NCBI RefSeq assembly: GCF_003026355.1
Contig: NZ_PYON01000003.1
Span: 186,001-250,000, forward strand
Length of the DNA: 64,000 bases
Direction: 5' to 3'
From: Photobacterium kishitanii
GTDB taxonomy: Bacteria > Pseudomonadota > Gammaproteobacteria > Enterobacterales > Vibrionaceae
The notes under the pieces are model-generated. The model searched no databases, was not told where the DNA came from, and was given only the letters and a program-made list of their open reading frames with translations. Below are positions 9,151 to 19,126 of this stretch, in pieces (positions within the stretch are counted from its first letter, which is position 1; every line of letters begins with the position of its first letter). The translations under genes and the position numbers were made by a program.

Positions 9151-11259
9151 ATGAGTTTTGATTTAGATGAAGATATCCTACAAGACTTTTTGATTGAAGC
9201 TGGGGAAATTCTTGAATTATTATCTGAGCAATTGGTTGAACTTGAACGAAGCCCAGATGATGGTGAATTGTTAAATGCAATCTTTCGTGGTTTCCATACC
9301 GTAAAAGGTGGGGCTGGTTTTTTATCATTGTCTGAGTTGGTTGATGCCTGCCATGGCGCTGAAAACGTGTTTGATCTATTACGAACAGGTAAGCGTAAAG
9401 TGACATCAGAACTCATGGATGTCATTTTAGAAGCGCTCGATTGTATTAATGTTATGTTTGCTCAGGTACAGGCACATCAGCCATTGATAAAAGCCGAACA
9501 AACGTTATTGGATCAATTACACCATTACAGTTTGCCACCAACGGCAATTGAAGCGACGACGGCTAAGGTTGAGTCTCTTCCTGTTACATCCACAAGTAGT
9601 GCGATTAGTGCTGATTCGGTTGATGATATTACTCAAGATGAGTTTGATCGGCTATTAGATGAATTACATGGTGTTGGTAACTCACCCTCTGCACCATTGC
9701 CAACATCGAAGGTTGATAATGTTGTTGGTAATGTCGAAAGTAGTGACATTACTGATGATGAATTTGAACGCTTATTGGATGAGCTACATGGCAGTGGCAA
9801 TGCTCCAGGTACAGCAGTTAACACCGGTATAACAACGTTAATAACTGAAGATGAAAACTTGGAGGTTGTTAACGATGATTTAATGACAGATGATGAGTTT
9901 GAAAATCTGTTAGATGAATTACATGGTATTGGTCGCGCGCCTTTAGTTGATACAACACCCGCTATTGATCTTTCATCAAGCGCTGTCTCGGCTACCGTTA
10001 ATCCCCATTTAGCGACCAATAATATTGTGGCTGAGCCTACAAATAATCCCTCAATACCAGCCAGTAAAGATAAACCTAAACCTCAAGCTGAAACCACTGT
10101 CCGGGTAGATACTTCAACGCTCGATATCATTATGAATATGGTTGGTGAATTAGTTTTAGTACGTAATCGGCTAGTTAGTTTAGGGTTAAATACCACTGAT
10201 GAAGAAATGTCAAAAGCAGTCTCAACACTTGATGTTGTGACCGCAGATCTTCAAGGTGCGGTAATGAAAACGCGAATGCAGCCAATTAAAAAAGTATTTG
10301 GTCGATTCCCTCGTGTTGTGCGTGATTTAGCCCGTAGCCTTAATAAAGAAATAGTGCTGGAGATGGTGGGCGAGGACACTGATCTTGATAAAAATTTAGT
10401 AGAAGCACTTGCTGATCCATTAGTGCACTTAGTCCGTAACTCGGTTGATCATGGTATTGAAATGCCAACGGTACGCGAGCAAGCGGGTAAATCAGCCGTT
10501 GGTAAAGTGTTGTTATCAGCCTCACAAGAAGGCGATCATATCCGTTTAACTATTGAAGATGATGGCGGCGGTATGGATGCTAATAAATTGCGTCAAATAG
10601 CGATTGATCGCGGCATGATGGATCATGATGCCGCTTCACGGTTAAGCGATAATGATGCCTATAATTTGATTTTTTCGCCTGGATTTTCAACCAAAAAAGA
10701 GATTTCGGATATTTCAGGACGCGGTGTTGGTATGGATGTAGTGAAAACTAGCATTAACCAACTTAATGGCTCGATAGTGATTGATTCCGTACTAGGTAAA
10801 GGGACGCGAATTGATATTAAAGTACCATTAACGTTAGCGATCTTACCGACATTGATGGTTGGTGTAGCGCAGCAACCGTTCGCTTTACCTTTGGCAAGTG
10901 TTAATGAAATATTCCATTTAGATCTTACTAAAACTCATACCGTAGATGGTCAACTGACCATTATTGTGCGCGAAAAAGCGATTCCGTTATTTTACTTGCA
11001 AGATTGGTTGTCAAAAAAATCATCAGTGAACAAACAGCAACATAACAGTTATGGTCATGTCGTTATTGTACAAACAGGACATCAACGGGTCGGATTTGTG
11101 GTCGATAGTCTGATAGGCCAAGAAGAAGTAGTGATTAAGCCGTTAGATAAGTTGTTAAAAGGTACACCAGGCATGGCTGGAGCAACCATTACTAGTGATG
11201 GTCATATCGCACTTATTTTAGATGTGCCGAACCTGTTAAATCATTATGTAAGACGTTAA
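9151..11259 (+). CDS. cheA: Chemotaxis histidine kinase CheA with a repeat-bearing linker
   Basis: The 702-residue protein has an N-terminal Hpt domain with the phosphorylated His49 in FHTVKGGAGF. A long acidic linker spans about 130-330. The dimerisation, HATPase (NLVEALADPLVHLVRNSVDHG, DDGGGMD, GRGVGMDVVK) and CheW-like regulatory domains follow. It phosphorylates CheY and CheB within receptor arrays. The linker holds three copies of a DEFxxLLDELHGxGxAP-type motif near residues 161, 201 and 246. In vibrio CheA the linker contains the LID region bound by ParP, so these copies probably belong to that interface. A good AGAGGAA ribosome-binding site precedes the ATG. Confidence 0.97.
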   Translation: MSFDLDEDILQDFLIEAGEILELLSEQLVELERSPDDGELLNAIFRGFHTVKGGAGFLSLSELVDACHGAENVFDLLRTGKRKVTSELMDVILEALDCINVMFAQVQAHQPLIKAEQTLLDQLHHYSLPPTAIEATTAKVESLPVTSTSSAISADSVDDITQDEFDRLLDELHGVGNSPSAPLPTSKVDNVVGNVESSDITDDEFERLLDELHGSGNAPGTAVNTGITTLITEDENLEVVNDDLMTDDEFENLLDELHGIGRAPLVDTTPAIDLSSSAVSATVNPHLATNNIVAEPTNNPSIPASKDKPKPQAETTVRVDTSTLDIIMNMVGELVLVRNRLVSLGLNTTDEEMSKAVSTLDVVTADLQGAVMKTRMQPIKKVFGRFPRVVRDLARSLNKEIVLEMVGEDTDLDKNLVEALADPLVHLVRNSVDHGIEMPTVREQAGKSAVGKVLLSASQEGDHIRLTIEDDGGGMDANKLRQIAIDRGMMDHDAASRLSDNDAYNLIFSPGFSTKKEISDISGRGVGMDVVKTSINQLNGSIVIDSVLGKGTRIDIKVPLTLAILPTLMVGVAQQPFALPLASVNEIFHLDLTKTHTVDGQLTIIVREKAIPLFYLQDWLSKKSSVNKQQHNSYGHVVIVQTGHQRVGFVVDSLIGQEEVVIKPLDKLLKGTPGMAGATITSDGHIALILDVPNLLNHYVRR
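9631..9945 (+). repeat. Three-copy repeat in the cheA linker
   Basis: Three related segments start at 9631, 9751 and 9886. Each encodes T(Q/D)DEF(D/E)xLLDELHGxGxxP, with spacings of 120 and 135 bases. The protein repeat is much better conserved than the DNA between copies, so selection at the protein level is likely. The copies fall in the otherwise disordered linker of CheA, where the ParP-interacting LID region is known in vibrios. Confidence 0.8.
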
Positions 11260-11332
11260 TAACTAGCAATAATGACCGTTAATTGTGAGTGCTTAGGCTG
11301 GTGATATTGTTTAAGTAAAGGAATAAAAACAA

Positions 11333-12496
11333 ATGGCAATAAAGGTGTTAGTTGTTGATGATTCAAGTTTTTTCCGTCGTCGTGTTAGTGAAATAATTAA
11401 TGCTGATCCTCGATTAACCGTCGTCGGTAATGCCACTAATGGTAAAGAAGCGTGTGAGTTGGTCAAAGTTTTACAACCCGATGTCATTACCATGGACATT
11501 GAAATGCCAGTAATGGATGGCATCACTGCAGTGCGTGAAATCATGAAAATTGCGCCCACACCTATTTTGATGTTTTCTTCTTTAACTCAAGATGGCGCGA
11601 AAGCAACCTTAGATGCGCTAGATGCTGGCGCTTTAGATTTTTTGCCGAAGAAATTTGAAGATATTGCGCGTAACCGTGATGAAGCTGTCGATTTATTACA
11701 AAAACGGGTCGCAGAGTTGGCAGGGAAACGTTTTTATTTACGACGTAATAATGGTTCATCTGCAGCGATAAAGTCGCTATCTATGCCGTCTGTTCGTAGT
11801 ACTGCGGCAACGATGACAGAAACTAGAGTTTTATCTGATGCAACTGCAAGCAGTGGGCGTACCGTTACAGTACACGGCACAATATCTAAAATGCCATTAC
11901 GTTTTCGAGCTTCAGGTAAAAAATATCAGCTGGTGGCGATTGGAACGTCAACCGGTGGGCCGGTTGCTTTACAAAAAATCCTGACTCAATTGCCAGCTAA
12001 TTTCCCTTATCCGATTATCTTAGTGCAACATATGCCAATGACATTTACTGCTGCATTTGCTGCACGATTAAATAATTTGTGCGGTATAGAAGTAAAAGAA
12101 GCTCAGGATGGCGATATACTACGTGCTGGTGTGGCTTATTTAGCCCCAGGTGGACAGCAGATGATGGTCGATGGACGCGCAGTGGGAGCACGACTACGTA
12201 TTATCGATGGTGGCGATAGGATGAATTATAAGCCATGCGTTGATGTGAGTTTTGGATCTGCGGCCAAAGTGTTTAATGAGCGAGTGTTGTCAATCGTACT
12301 GACAGGTATGGGAGCCGATGGTCGCGAAGGCGCACGAATGCTAAAAGCTAATGGTTCTACCGTTTGGGCACAAGATGAAGATAGCTGTGTGGTATATGGT
12401 ATGCCACAAGCAGTTGCTAAAGCGGGCATTTCTAGTCATGATCTTCCCCTTGACCGCATTGCGGAATGTATTTTAATTGAATTGGGTTTGTCGTGA
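11333..12496 (+). CDS. cheB: Chemotaxis methylesterase CheB
   Basis: The 387-residue protein has an N-terminal receiver domain ([12 protein letters not shown], phospho-acceptor Asp55 in [11 protein letters not shown]). A linker of about 60 residues rich in Ser and Thr leads to the methylesterase domain with the nucleophile Ser206 in [17 protein letters not shown] and LTGMGADG. CheB removes methyl groups from chemoreceptors, or deamidates them, during adaptation. AAGGAA precedes the ATG. The 73-base gap after cheA is one of the larger ones in the cluster. The stop is embedded in the ribosome-binding site of parC. Confidence 0.96.
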   Translation: MAIKVLVVDDSSFFRRRVSEIINADPRLTVVGNATNGKEACELVKVLQPDVITMDIEMPVMDGITAVREIMKIAPTPILMFSSLTQDGAKATLDALDAGALDFLPKKFEDIARNRDEAVDLLQKRVAELAGKRFYLRRNNGSSAAIKSLSMPSVRSTAATMTETRVLSDATASSGRTVTVHGTISKMPLRFRASGKKYQLVAIGTSTGGPVALQKILTQLPANFPYPIILVQHMPMTFTAAFAARLNNLCGIEVKEAQDGDILRAGVAYLAPGGQQMMVDGRAVGARLRIIDGGDRMNYKPCVDVSFGSAAKVFNERVLSIVLTGMGADGREGARMLKANGSTVWAQDEDSCVVYGMPQAVAKAGISSHDLPLDRIAECILIELGLS

Positions 12497-12506
12497 GGAG
12501 TTAAAG

Positions 12507-13275
12507 GTGGTTGTTTGGAGTATTGCAAACCAAAAAGGTGGAGTAGGGAAAACGACCACTACCATAGCATTAGCAGGATTATTAAGTGAACAAAACCAGC
12601 GGGTATTAGTGGTTGATACCGATCCTCATGGATCATTAACAACCTATTTAAATTTTGATGCTGATTATGTGCCTGCGAGTTTGTTTGATTTATTTCAATT
12701 ACCACACATTGATTATGATGGTGTAAGAGAATTAATTTTAAGTACCACATTCAGCCATATTGATATTATTCCCGCCCATATGTCATTAGCGACCTTAGAT
12801 CGCTCTATGGGTAACCGCAGTGGTATGGGGTTAGTATTAAAAAAAGCATTAAACGCTGTTGCCGCAGACTATGACTATGTATTGATTGATTGCCCACCGA
12901 TTTTAGGGGTTATGATGGTTAACGCGCTGGCAGCCAGTGATCGTATTTTGATTCCAGTACAAACTGAGTTTTTAGCCATGAAAGGCCTAGAACGAATGTT
13001 ACGTACATTGCAGATTATGCAGCGTTCTAAACCAGGTGGCTTTGATGTCACTATTGTGCCGACAATGTATGACAAGCGTACTCGAGCATCATTGCAAACA
13101 TTACAAGATTTAAAAACCCGTTATCCAGATCAAGTGTGGACATCTGCTATCCCGATTGATACTAAATTTCGAGATGCGAGTATTAAGCATATGCCGCCAT
13201 CATTGTATGCCCATAATTGTCGCGGTGTGTTTGCTTACAAAACGTTATTGAGTCATTTAACAAGGTTGGCGCACA

Positions 13276-13283
<8 letters not shown>
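12507..13283 (+). CDS. parC: ParA-like ATPase ParC, polar positioning of chemotaxis arrays
   Basis: The start is GTG 12507, six bases after TGAGGAG, giving a 258-residue protein that opens VVWSIANQKGGVGKTTTT, a deviant Walker A at the very N-terminus as in vibrio ParC. Later motifs include VVDTDPHGS and LIDCPPILG. In Vibrio, ParC forms polar foci and recruits CheA/CheW arrays to the cell poles for inheritance, working with ParP. The next gene, parP, overlaps it by 8 bases. The name rests on the location between cheB and a CheW-like ParP gene; by sequence alone it would be a generic Soj/ParA protein. Confidence 0.88.
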
Positions 13284-13992
<709 letters not shown>

Positions 13993-14012
13993 GACATTAA
14001 AGAGGAAATAAT

Positions 14013-14507
14013 ATGTCCCAAGTAAATATAACGGAAATACAAAAAGATAGCGTTAATGATCAAGTATTACAGTGGGTTACATTTCAATTGGAAAATGAAA
14101 CCTATGGTATTAATGTTATGCAAGTGCGTGAAGTTTTACGTTATTCAGATATAGCACCTGTGCCTGGTGCGCCTGATTACGTGATTGGCATTATTAATTT
14201 ACGTGGCAATGTTGTTACCGTTATTGATACTCGTGCTCGATTTGGTTTACAGCATGGTGATATTTCAGATAGCACTCGTATTGTGATCATCGAAGCAGAA
14301 ACACAAGTCATTGGTATTTTAGTTGATAGTGTGGCAGAAGTGGTTTATCTGCGTAGCTCAGAAATTGATAGTACGCCATGTGTTGGCACAGAAGAAAGTG
14401 CCAAGTTTATTCAAGGTGTAAGTAACCGCGATGGACAGCTATTGATCTTGGTTGATTTAAATAAACTCTTGTCTGATGACGAGTGGGATGAGATGGCGTA
14501 TTTGTAA
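14013..14507 (+). CDS. cheW: Chemotaxis coupling protein CheW
   Basis: The 164-residue protein is a single CheW domain with LENETYGINVMQVREVLR near the N-terminus, VIGIINLRGNVVTVID in the middle and the C-terminal SNRDGQLLILVDL. It couples CheA to receptors. The ribosome-binding site AGAGGAA is well placed. It follows parP and its TAA stop shares a base with the next ATG (TAATG), so the two products are probably coupled. Length is normal for the polar-cluster CheW of vibrios. Confidence 0.95.
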   Translation: MSQVNITEIQKDSVNDQVLQWVTFQLENETYGINVMQVREVLRYSDIAPVPGAPDYVIGIINLRGNVVTVIDTRARFGLQHGDISDSTRIVIIEAETQVIGILVDSVAEVVYLRSSEIDSTPCVGTEESAKFIQGVSNRDGQLLILVDLNKLLSDDEWDEMAYL

Positions 14508-14941
14508 TGGATATCATACTTCAACAATGGTTACCTGTTGCTATATCTCTGATTATTGCGTTAGCTGCCGCAGTGCTGATTAGTCGTGAGCGTCAAGCAC
14601 GAAAAACATTAGAAGTGAAATTTGCAGCGATTGAAACAGTATTAAAAAATTCACGGTTACAGAATGAAAGTTTAACTAAACAATTTAATGAATTACGTAC
14701 TGGTAGTATTGGTATGAGTGATAAGTTGGTTGATTTGATTGAGCTGATTGAACGGGTTGAAGTTCGTCAAAATGAAATTTCTATGAATGATTCTGGTGGG
14801 CGGCTATACAGTCGTGCTAGTAAAATGGTTGAACTTGGTGCAGATGTTAACGAATTAATGAAAGAATGCGATTTGCCAAAGGCCGAAGCTGAATTATTAC
14901 TGAGTTTACAAAAAAGTATGCCCCAACATTATCGACGTTAG
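14507..14941 (+). CDS. DUF2802 membrane-anchored protein
   Basis: The 144-residue protein has one N-terminal membrane helix (about 9-26), a coiled-coil segment (about 30-85) and a C-terminal region (KMVELGADVNELMKEC) resembling a small helix-turn-helix. This is the pattern of DUF2802 proteins, commonly found after cheW in polar flagellar clusters. The function is not established. It ends the + strand run of motility genes; the next two genes are on the opposite strand. Confidence 0.8.
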   Translation: MDIILQQWLPVAISLIIALAAAVLISRERQARKTLEVKFAAIETVLKNSRLQNESLTKQFNELRTGSIGMSDKLVDLIELIERVEVRQNEISMNDSGGRLYSRASKMVELGADVNELMKECDLPKAEAELLLSLQKSMPQHYRR

Positions 14942-14959
14942 CCGGTTAATACATTATAG

Positions 14960-15271
14960 CTATGCGGTAATATCAATGTTTTCAAACCCTTCCCAACCAG
15001 GAGGGGTTTTTCCGTTTAAATACCATGAAAATGCAATTAACTCAGCAATGATTTGGTATAACTCTTCCGGAATATGATCACCAAGCTCAAAACTATTGAG
15101 ATATTGTGCCAGCACAGGATCTTGGTGAATCAATCCACCTTGTTGCTTTACTTGCTCAATAATATGTTGCGCTAATTTATCGTAGCCTTTAGCTGCCACA
15201 TAAGGATTTTGCTCACCATCGTAACGTAACGCAATTGCTTGTTGAACGCTTGAAGTCGATTTGGTTGTCAT
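14960..15271 (-). CDS. Orphan FlhB C-terminal-domain protein
   Basis: The 103-residue soluble protein matches the cytoplasmic domain of FlhB/YscU-type export switches without the membrane part. It has a basic/neutral start, then QNPYVAAKGYDKLAQHIIEQ, where FlhB has the cleavage loop and following helix. The NP pair is present but followed by Tyr-Val rather than Thr-His. Such short FlhB-like proteins are encoded near flagellar genes in many gammaproteobacteria; in some species they can partly replace the FlhB C-terminal domain. It is probably co-transcribed with the FliK-like gene upstream of it (20 bases apart). Confidence 0.82.
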   Translation of the reverse strand: MTTKSTSSVQQAIALRYDGEQNPYVAAKGYDKLAQHIIEQVKQQGGLIHQDPVLAQYLNSFELGDHIPEELYQIIAELIAFSWYLNGKTPPGWEGFENIDITA

Positions 15272-15291
15272 GTCTACAATCCTTGTAGTTA

Positions 15292-16155
15292 CTAAATTTT
15301 TATTGATAGTCCCGATGGTGTTGGTGGCGTATTTTCTTGTTGGCGAGTGAGCAGTTTATATTGTGGTGGGGTGCTATTAATACCTAATTGCTGTAATCGT
15401 GAAATTAAATACGGTGTTACCCGTTCAATTCGGAGTAATAATTGCTGATTAGCACACTCAAACCGAGTGCTTAACTGTTGTTGATGCCAGCAGGCGGTAA
15501 CATTCATATTGTCTATTGCACCAATAGGTAAACTCAATTTGACGGTCCATTGGTTATTGTTATCCTTAACAGTATTTTTTTTATTTTGCGGTTGCTTATT
15601 AATTTGTAGCTGGATAGTTTGACCATTTTCCTGCACCCATTGTAAATGGATATTGTTATTGTCTGGAGAACGTTGGTTTTCTGGGCCTCTTTGTTCACTT
15701 GCAAGACGTAGTAGTGCCATAAATTCTTGTTTTTGTTCAGAATGAAGCTGATTTAGCCATAGGTTTAGTGGACTTGATGACTGTGATAGTTGGAGTAATA
15801 AGGCTGCTAGTGTTTGATGACCGGTATTGTGTTGTAGCCAGCTAATTAATGCGGATTGGTTATTGGGCAGTAATAATTGGCTAAATAATTGCTGCAGAGA
15901 TGACGGAATAGATTGAGATGATTTAGCTGTACCTAAGTTTAACGGAATCAATAAATTTGTAACTAATCGTTGCAAGCTATTCATAGATAATAATAATTGC
16001 GGCAGCTGAGAGATCAAATTTGATTGATTGTTGGCAGTGATTGTTGATGAGAGTAAATGAGAAGTTTTAGGTATTGAGGTAATCCTTTCAATTGTCGAAA
16101 GTTTTTCTATAAACAGCGATGAATTCGGCAATAGTTTAGTTTGCATTTGTTTCAC
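15292..16155 (-). CDS. FliK-like hook-length control family protein
   Basis: The 287-residue protein has a Ser/Gln/Leu-rich N-terminal part and a C-terminal segment (about 203-265) with WTVKLSLPIGAIDNMNVTA and LLLRIERVTPYLISRLQQLG. This pattern is typical of the substrate-switch domain of FliK. Pairing with an FlhB-like domain on the same strand supports a link to export switching, because FliK acts on the FlhB C-terminal domain. This would be a second FliK-like protein, since the main fliK normally lies in another flagellar operon. The similarity is weak, so the call is moderate. Confidence 0.6.
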   Translation of the reverse strand: MKQMQTKLLPNSSLFIEKLSTIERITSIPKTSHLLSSTITANNQSNLISQLPQLLLSMNSLQRLVTNLLIPLNLGTAKSSQSIPSSLQQLFSQLLLPNNQSALISWLQHNTGHQTLAALLLQLSQSSSPLNLWLNQLHSEQKQEFMALLRLASEQRGPENQRSPDNNNIHLQWVQENGQTIQLQINKQPQNKKNTVKDNNNQWTVKLSLPIGAIDNMNVTACWHQQQLSTRFECANQQLLLRIERVTPYLISRLQQLGINSTPPQYKLLTRQQENTPPTPSGLSIKI

Positions 16156-16260
16156 ATTTACTTACGTTAGTTAACGACTAAGAAGCTGAGCAGTTTAGCC
16201 AATTTGTTAGCCATTGTGGTACTATGCGGCTATTTTGTGGCACCTAGGATATAGCATTTT

Positions 16261-16911
16261 ATGTTGTCAGTAGCAAATTTGAGCTGTGTTCGTGATGAGC
16301 GCGTATTATTTGATGAATTAAATTTCACTATTTCAGATGGTGAATTAGTTCAAATTGAAGGTCCAAACGGCGCCGGTAAGACAACCTTATTAAGGATTAT
16401 TGCGGGCTTAGGGCAATCAGATAGCGGTGAAGTGCAGTGGTGCAATGAAAGTATTACCACCGCGCGTGAAGATTATCACCAATCATTATTATTTTTAGGT
16501 CATCAAACTGGCGTAAAGCGTGAGCTTACGGCCTTTGAGAACTTGGCTTTTTTTCAGGCAATGCATACCTGTCAACAAGGCTCCGATCTCAAAGGAACAC
16601 CAAAAGTAAGTGGTGATGATGCGCTGTGGCAAGCGTTAGCACATGTAGGCTTAGCTGGGCGTGAAGATATTAGCGCTGGGCAATTATCAGCAGGCCAACA
16701 ACGTCGAGTTGCCTTGGCGCGTTTATGGCTAAGCAATCACAAGTTGTGGGTGCTTGATGAACCATTAACGGCGATAGATAAGCAAGGTGTAAAGGTGCTT
16801 GAAGCATTATTTTTATCACATGCAGAGCGGGGAGGGATGGTGTTATTGACCACTCACCAAGACATGTTTGTTGATAGTGATCGGCTACGAAAAATTAAGT
16901 TAGGGCAATAA
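16261..16911 (+). CDS. ccmA: Heme exporter ATP-binding protein CcmA
   Basis: The 216-residue ABC ATPase has Walker [12 protein letters not shown] (about 37-47), the signature [14 protein letters not shown] and Walker B LWVLDEPL. CcmA works with CcmB in an ABC complex that, with CcmC and CcmD, uses ATP to release heme-loaded CcmE for cytochrome c maturation. It is the first gene of the ccm operon. A 105-base gap separates it from the divergent FliK-like gene and presumably contains promoters for both. Confidence 0.95.
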   Translation: MLSVANLSCVRDERVLFDELNFTISDGELVQIEGPNGAGKTTLLRIIAGLGQSDSGEVQWCNESITTAREDYHQSLLFLGHQTGVKRELTAFENLAFFQAMHTCQQGSDLKGTPKVSGDDALWQALAHVGLAGREDISAGQLSAGQQRRVALARLWLSNHKLWVLDEPLTAIDKQGVKVLEALFLSHAERGGMVLLTTHQDMFVDSDRLRKIKLGQ

Positions 16912-16916
16912 TAACC

Positions 16917-17585
16917 ATGCTTACCACCCTTATTCAAATTATTCGCCGTGAGTTATTGATAGCTTATCGTCGACAAGCGGATATTTTTAATCCGTTATGG
17001 TTTTTTATTATTGTTATTACATTGTTCCCATTAGGTGTTGGCCCTGAGCCTAATCTATTGGCACGTATTGCGCCTGGCATTATTTGGGTTGCAGCGTTAT
17101 TAGCGGCGTTGTTATCGATGGAGCGCTTGTTCCGTGATGATTATCTTGACGGCTCGTTAGAACAAATGTTGTTAATGCCAACGCCGTTATCGGTTGCAGC
17201 ATTTGCCAAAATGATCGCGCATTGGCTACTCACTGGATTGCCGTTGATTTTAATTAGTCCGTTACTGGCAATTTTACTGTCACTAAATTGGCATACTTGG
17301 ATTGCGGTATTATTAACGTTGTTGATTGGTACGCCGACATTAAGCTTTTTAGGCGCCATTGGGATGGCATTAACGGTTGGATTACGAAAAGGTGGAGTTT
17401 TATTGAGCTTGCTCATACTCCCTTTATACATTCCTGTGCTTATATTCGCGACCTCAGCCATTGAGGCGGCAAGTTTAGGCATGGCCTATGATGGTCAATT
17501 AGCAATTATGGGAGCGATGTTAGTGGGGTCGTTGACCTTAGCGCCATTTGCTGTTGCGGCATCACTAAGGATCAGTGTCAATTAA
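16917..17585 (+). CDS. ccmB: Heme exporter membrane protein CcmB
   Basis: The 222-residue protein has six predicted membrane helices and starts LTTLIQIIRRELLIAYRR, the family N-terminus. The element SMERLFRDDYLDGSLEQMLL (about 63-82) is a CcmB signature. It is the permease partner of CcmA, located in the inner membrane. Five bases separate it from ccmA. Downstream, 116 bases with a GAGAGT/ACTCTC hairpin (17644-17663) precede ccmC, so ccmC onward may have an additional start signal. Confidence 0.95.
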   Translation: MLTTLIQIIRRELLIAYRRQADIFNPLWFFIIVITLFPLGVGPEPNLLARIAPGIIWVAALLAALLSMERLFRDDYLDGSLEQMLLMPTPLSVAAFAKMIAHWLLTGLPLILISPLLAILLSLNWHTWIAVLLTLLIGTPTLSFLGAIGMALTVGLRKGGVLLSLLILPLYIPVLIFATSAIEAASLGMAYDGQLAIMGAMLVGSLTLAPFAVAASLRISVN

Positions 17586-17701
17586 CCGATAAATTTTTCT
17601 TTAACGCCTGTACTAAGTAAAACGGTGGCGTGAGTAAGAAAGCGAGAGTGATGATTTACTCTCAGTGACGTATTTACTATCTATTATAAGTTGAGAGCAT
17701 T

Positions 17702-18433
17702 ATGTGGAAGTGGTTACATCCCTACGCTAAAGCAGAAAACACCTACCGATTATGTGGTAAGTTGTTGCCTTGGTTTTCTATTATCGCTTTGATTTCCATT
17801 TTAGTGGGATCTGTATGGGGGCTATTATTTGTGCCTGCAGATTACCAACAAGGCGATAGCTTTAGAATCATCTATATTCACGTACCATCTGCAATTTGGT
17901 CGATGAGTATTTATGTGACTATGGCTATTTCTTCTTTCATTGGCCTTGTGTGGCAGATTCGTATGTCAGATATGGCTGCGGCTGCGATGGCACCTATCGG
18001 CGCAGTGTTTACCTTTATTGCCTTAATTACAGGGGCTATTTGGGGTAAACCTATGTGGGGTGCTTGGTGGGTTTGGGATGCTCGTTTAACCTCTGAATTG
18101 ATTCTATTGTTCTTATACCTTGGTGTTATTGCATTGTATAACGCGTTTGATGATCATAAAACAGCAGCAAAAGCCGCTGGCATTTTGTCGATTGTCGGCG
18201 TGATTAATATTCCTATCATTCACTACTCAGTTGAATGGTGGAATACCCTCCACCAAGGTGCAACGATTTCTAAATTTGGCAAGCCATCGATGTCTAACGA
18301 TATGTTATGGCCATTGCTAGTGATGCTACTGGGTTTTGGTTGTTTCTTTGCTGCTGTTACCTTGGTGCGGTTACGCAATGAAATTCTATTACGTGAGAGC
18401 CATCGCCCTTGGGTGCAGAAGTTGGTGAAGTGA
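17702..18433 (+). CDS. ccmC: Heme-handling protein CcmC
   Basis: The 243-residue membrane protein has six helices and the tryptophan-rich heme-binding signature WGAWWVWDARLTSELI (about 119-134). The two external His residues are found in YIHVPSAIW and in IIHYSVEWW. CcmC places heme on CcmE at the periplasmic face. It is followed closely by ccmD, its small partner. The length matches the family. Confidence 0.96.
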   Translation: MWKWLHPYAKAENTYRLCGKLLPWFSIIALISILVGSVWGLLFVPADYQQGDSFRIIYIHVPSAIWSMSIYVTMAISSFIGLVWQIRMSDMAAAAMAPIGAVFTFIALITGAIWGKPMWGAWWVWDARLTSELILLFLYLGVIALYNAFDDHKTAAKAAGILSIVGVINIPIIHYSVEWWNTLHQGATISKFGKPSMSNDMLWPLLVMLLGFGCFFAAVTLVRLRNEILLRESHRPWVQKLVK

Positions 18434-18440
18434 GATCGCT

Positions 18441-18647
18441 ATGTATTTTGATTCTATAAATGATTTTTTTGCGATGGGTGGTTATGCGGGTTACGTTTGG
18501 AGTGCCTACGCTATTTCTTTTCTATCGATGTTATGGGTTTTATTTTCAAGCTTAACAACGAAACGTCGTTTGTTACGCGAAATAAAAAATAAAATGGCGC
18601 GTGAAAAACGCATTAAAGAAGCGAAGACATTGGAGAACACACTATGA
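18441..18647 (+). CDS. ccmD: Heme exporter small protein CcmD
   Basis: The 68-residue protein has one membrane helix (about 17-36) followed by a very basic cytoplasmic tail. The N-terminal [17 protein letters not shown] pattern is typical of CcmD. It holds CcmC and CcmE together in the heme-loading complex. Its last four bases (ATGA) overlap the ccmE start, which suggests translational coupling. Confidence 0.92.
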   Translation: MYFDSINDFFAMGGYAGYVWSAYAISFLSMLWVLFSSLTTKRRLLREIKNKMAREKRIKEAKTLENTL

Positions 18648-19123
18648 CCCCAAGACGTCAAAAACGTTTAGTGATTGTGCTGGCGTTAGTGCTTGGACTA
18701 GGTGCAACGGTTGGCTTGGTGTTATATGCATTAAACCAAAATATGAATCTGTTCTATACGCCATCAGAATTAATTAATGGTAAGCCCGATGGCACTAAAC
18801 CAGAAGTTGGTCAACGGTTGCGTATTGGCGGTATGGTGGTGAAAGGTTCTGTTGAGCGTGACCCTAAATCATTACGCATTAGTTTTAAAGTTGCGGACAT
18901 TGGTCCTTCAGTTACCGTAATTTATGATGGCATCTTGCCTGATTTATTCCGTGAAGGGCAAGGTATTGTGGCACAGGGTGTATTAATTAATCCAACCACA
19001 GTCAAAGCGAGTGAAGTACTTGCAAAGCATGATGAAAAATACATGCCACCAGAAGTGGCAGATGCAATGAAGATAAACCATAAACGACTTCAGTACACTG
19101 AAGAACAACTACAAGGTAAGTGA
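18644..19123 (+). CDS. ccmE: Periplasmic heme chaperone CcmE
   Basis: The 159-residue protein has an N-terminal signal anchor (about 8-30) and an OB-fold periplasmic domain. The covalent heme-binding His lies in [12 protein letters not shown] (about residues 127-138). CcmE carries heme from CcmC to the CcmF/H ligase. It sits between ccmD and ccmF, with four bases of overlap upstream and a three-base gap downstream. Confidence 0.96.
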   Translation: MTPRRQKRLVIVLALVLGLGATVGLVLYALNQNMNLFYTPSELINGKPDGTKPEVGQRLRIGGMVVKGSVERDPKSLRISFKVADIGPSVTVIYDGILPDLFREGQGIVAQGVLINPTTVKASEVLAKHDEKYMPPEVADAMKINHKRLQYTEEQLQGK

Positions 19124-19126
19124 TCA

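Noticed and set aside
9633..10019. 128-codon antisense frame in cheA
   Set aside because: Serine-rich product of the antisense strand of the acidic cheA linker repeats; a codon-bias shadow.
17586..17701. Rho-independent terminator between ccmB and ccmC
   Set aside because: The GAGAGT/ACTCTC hairpin has no T run and lies within an operon expected to be read through; it is mentioned with ccmB only.
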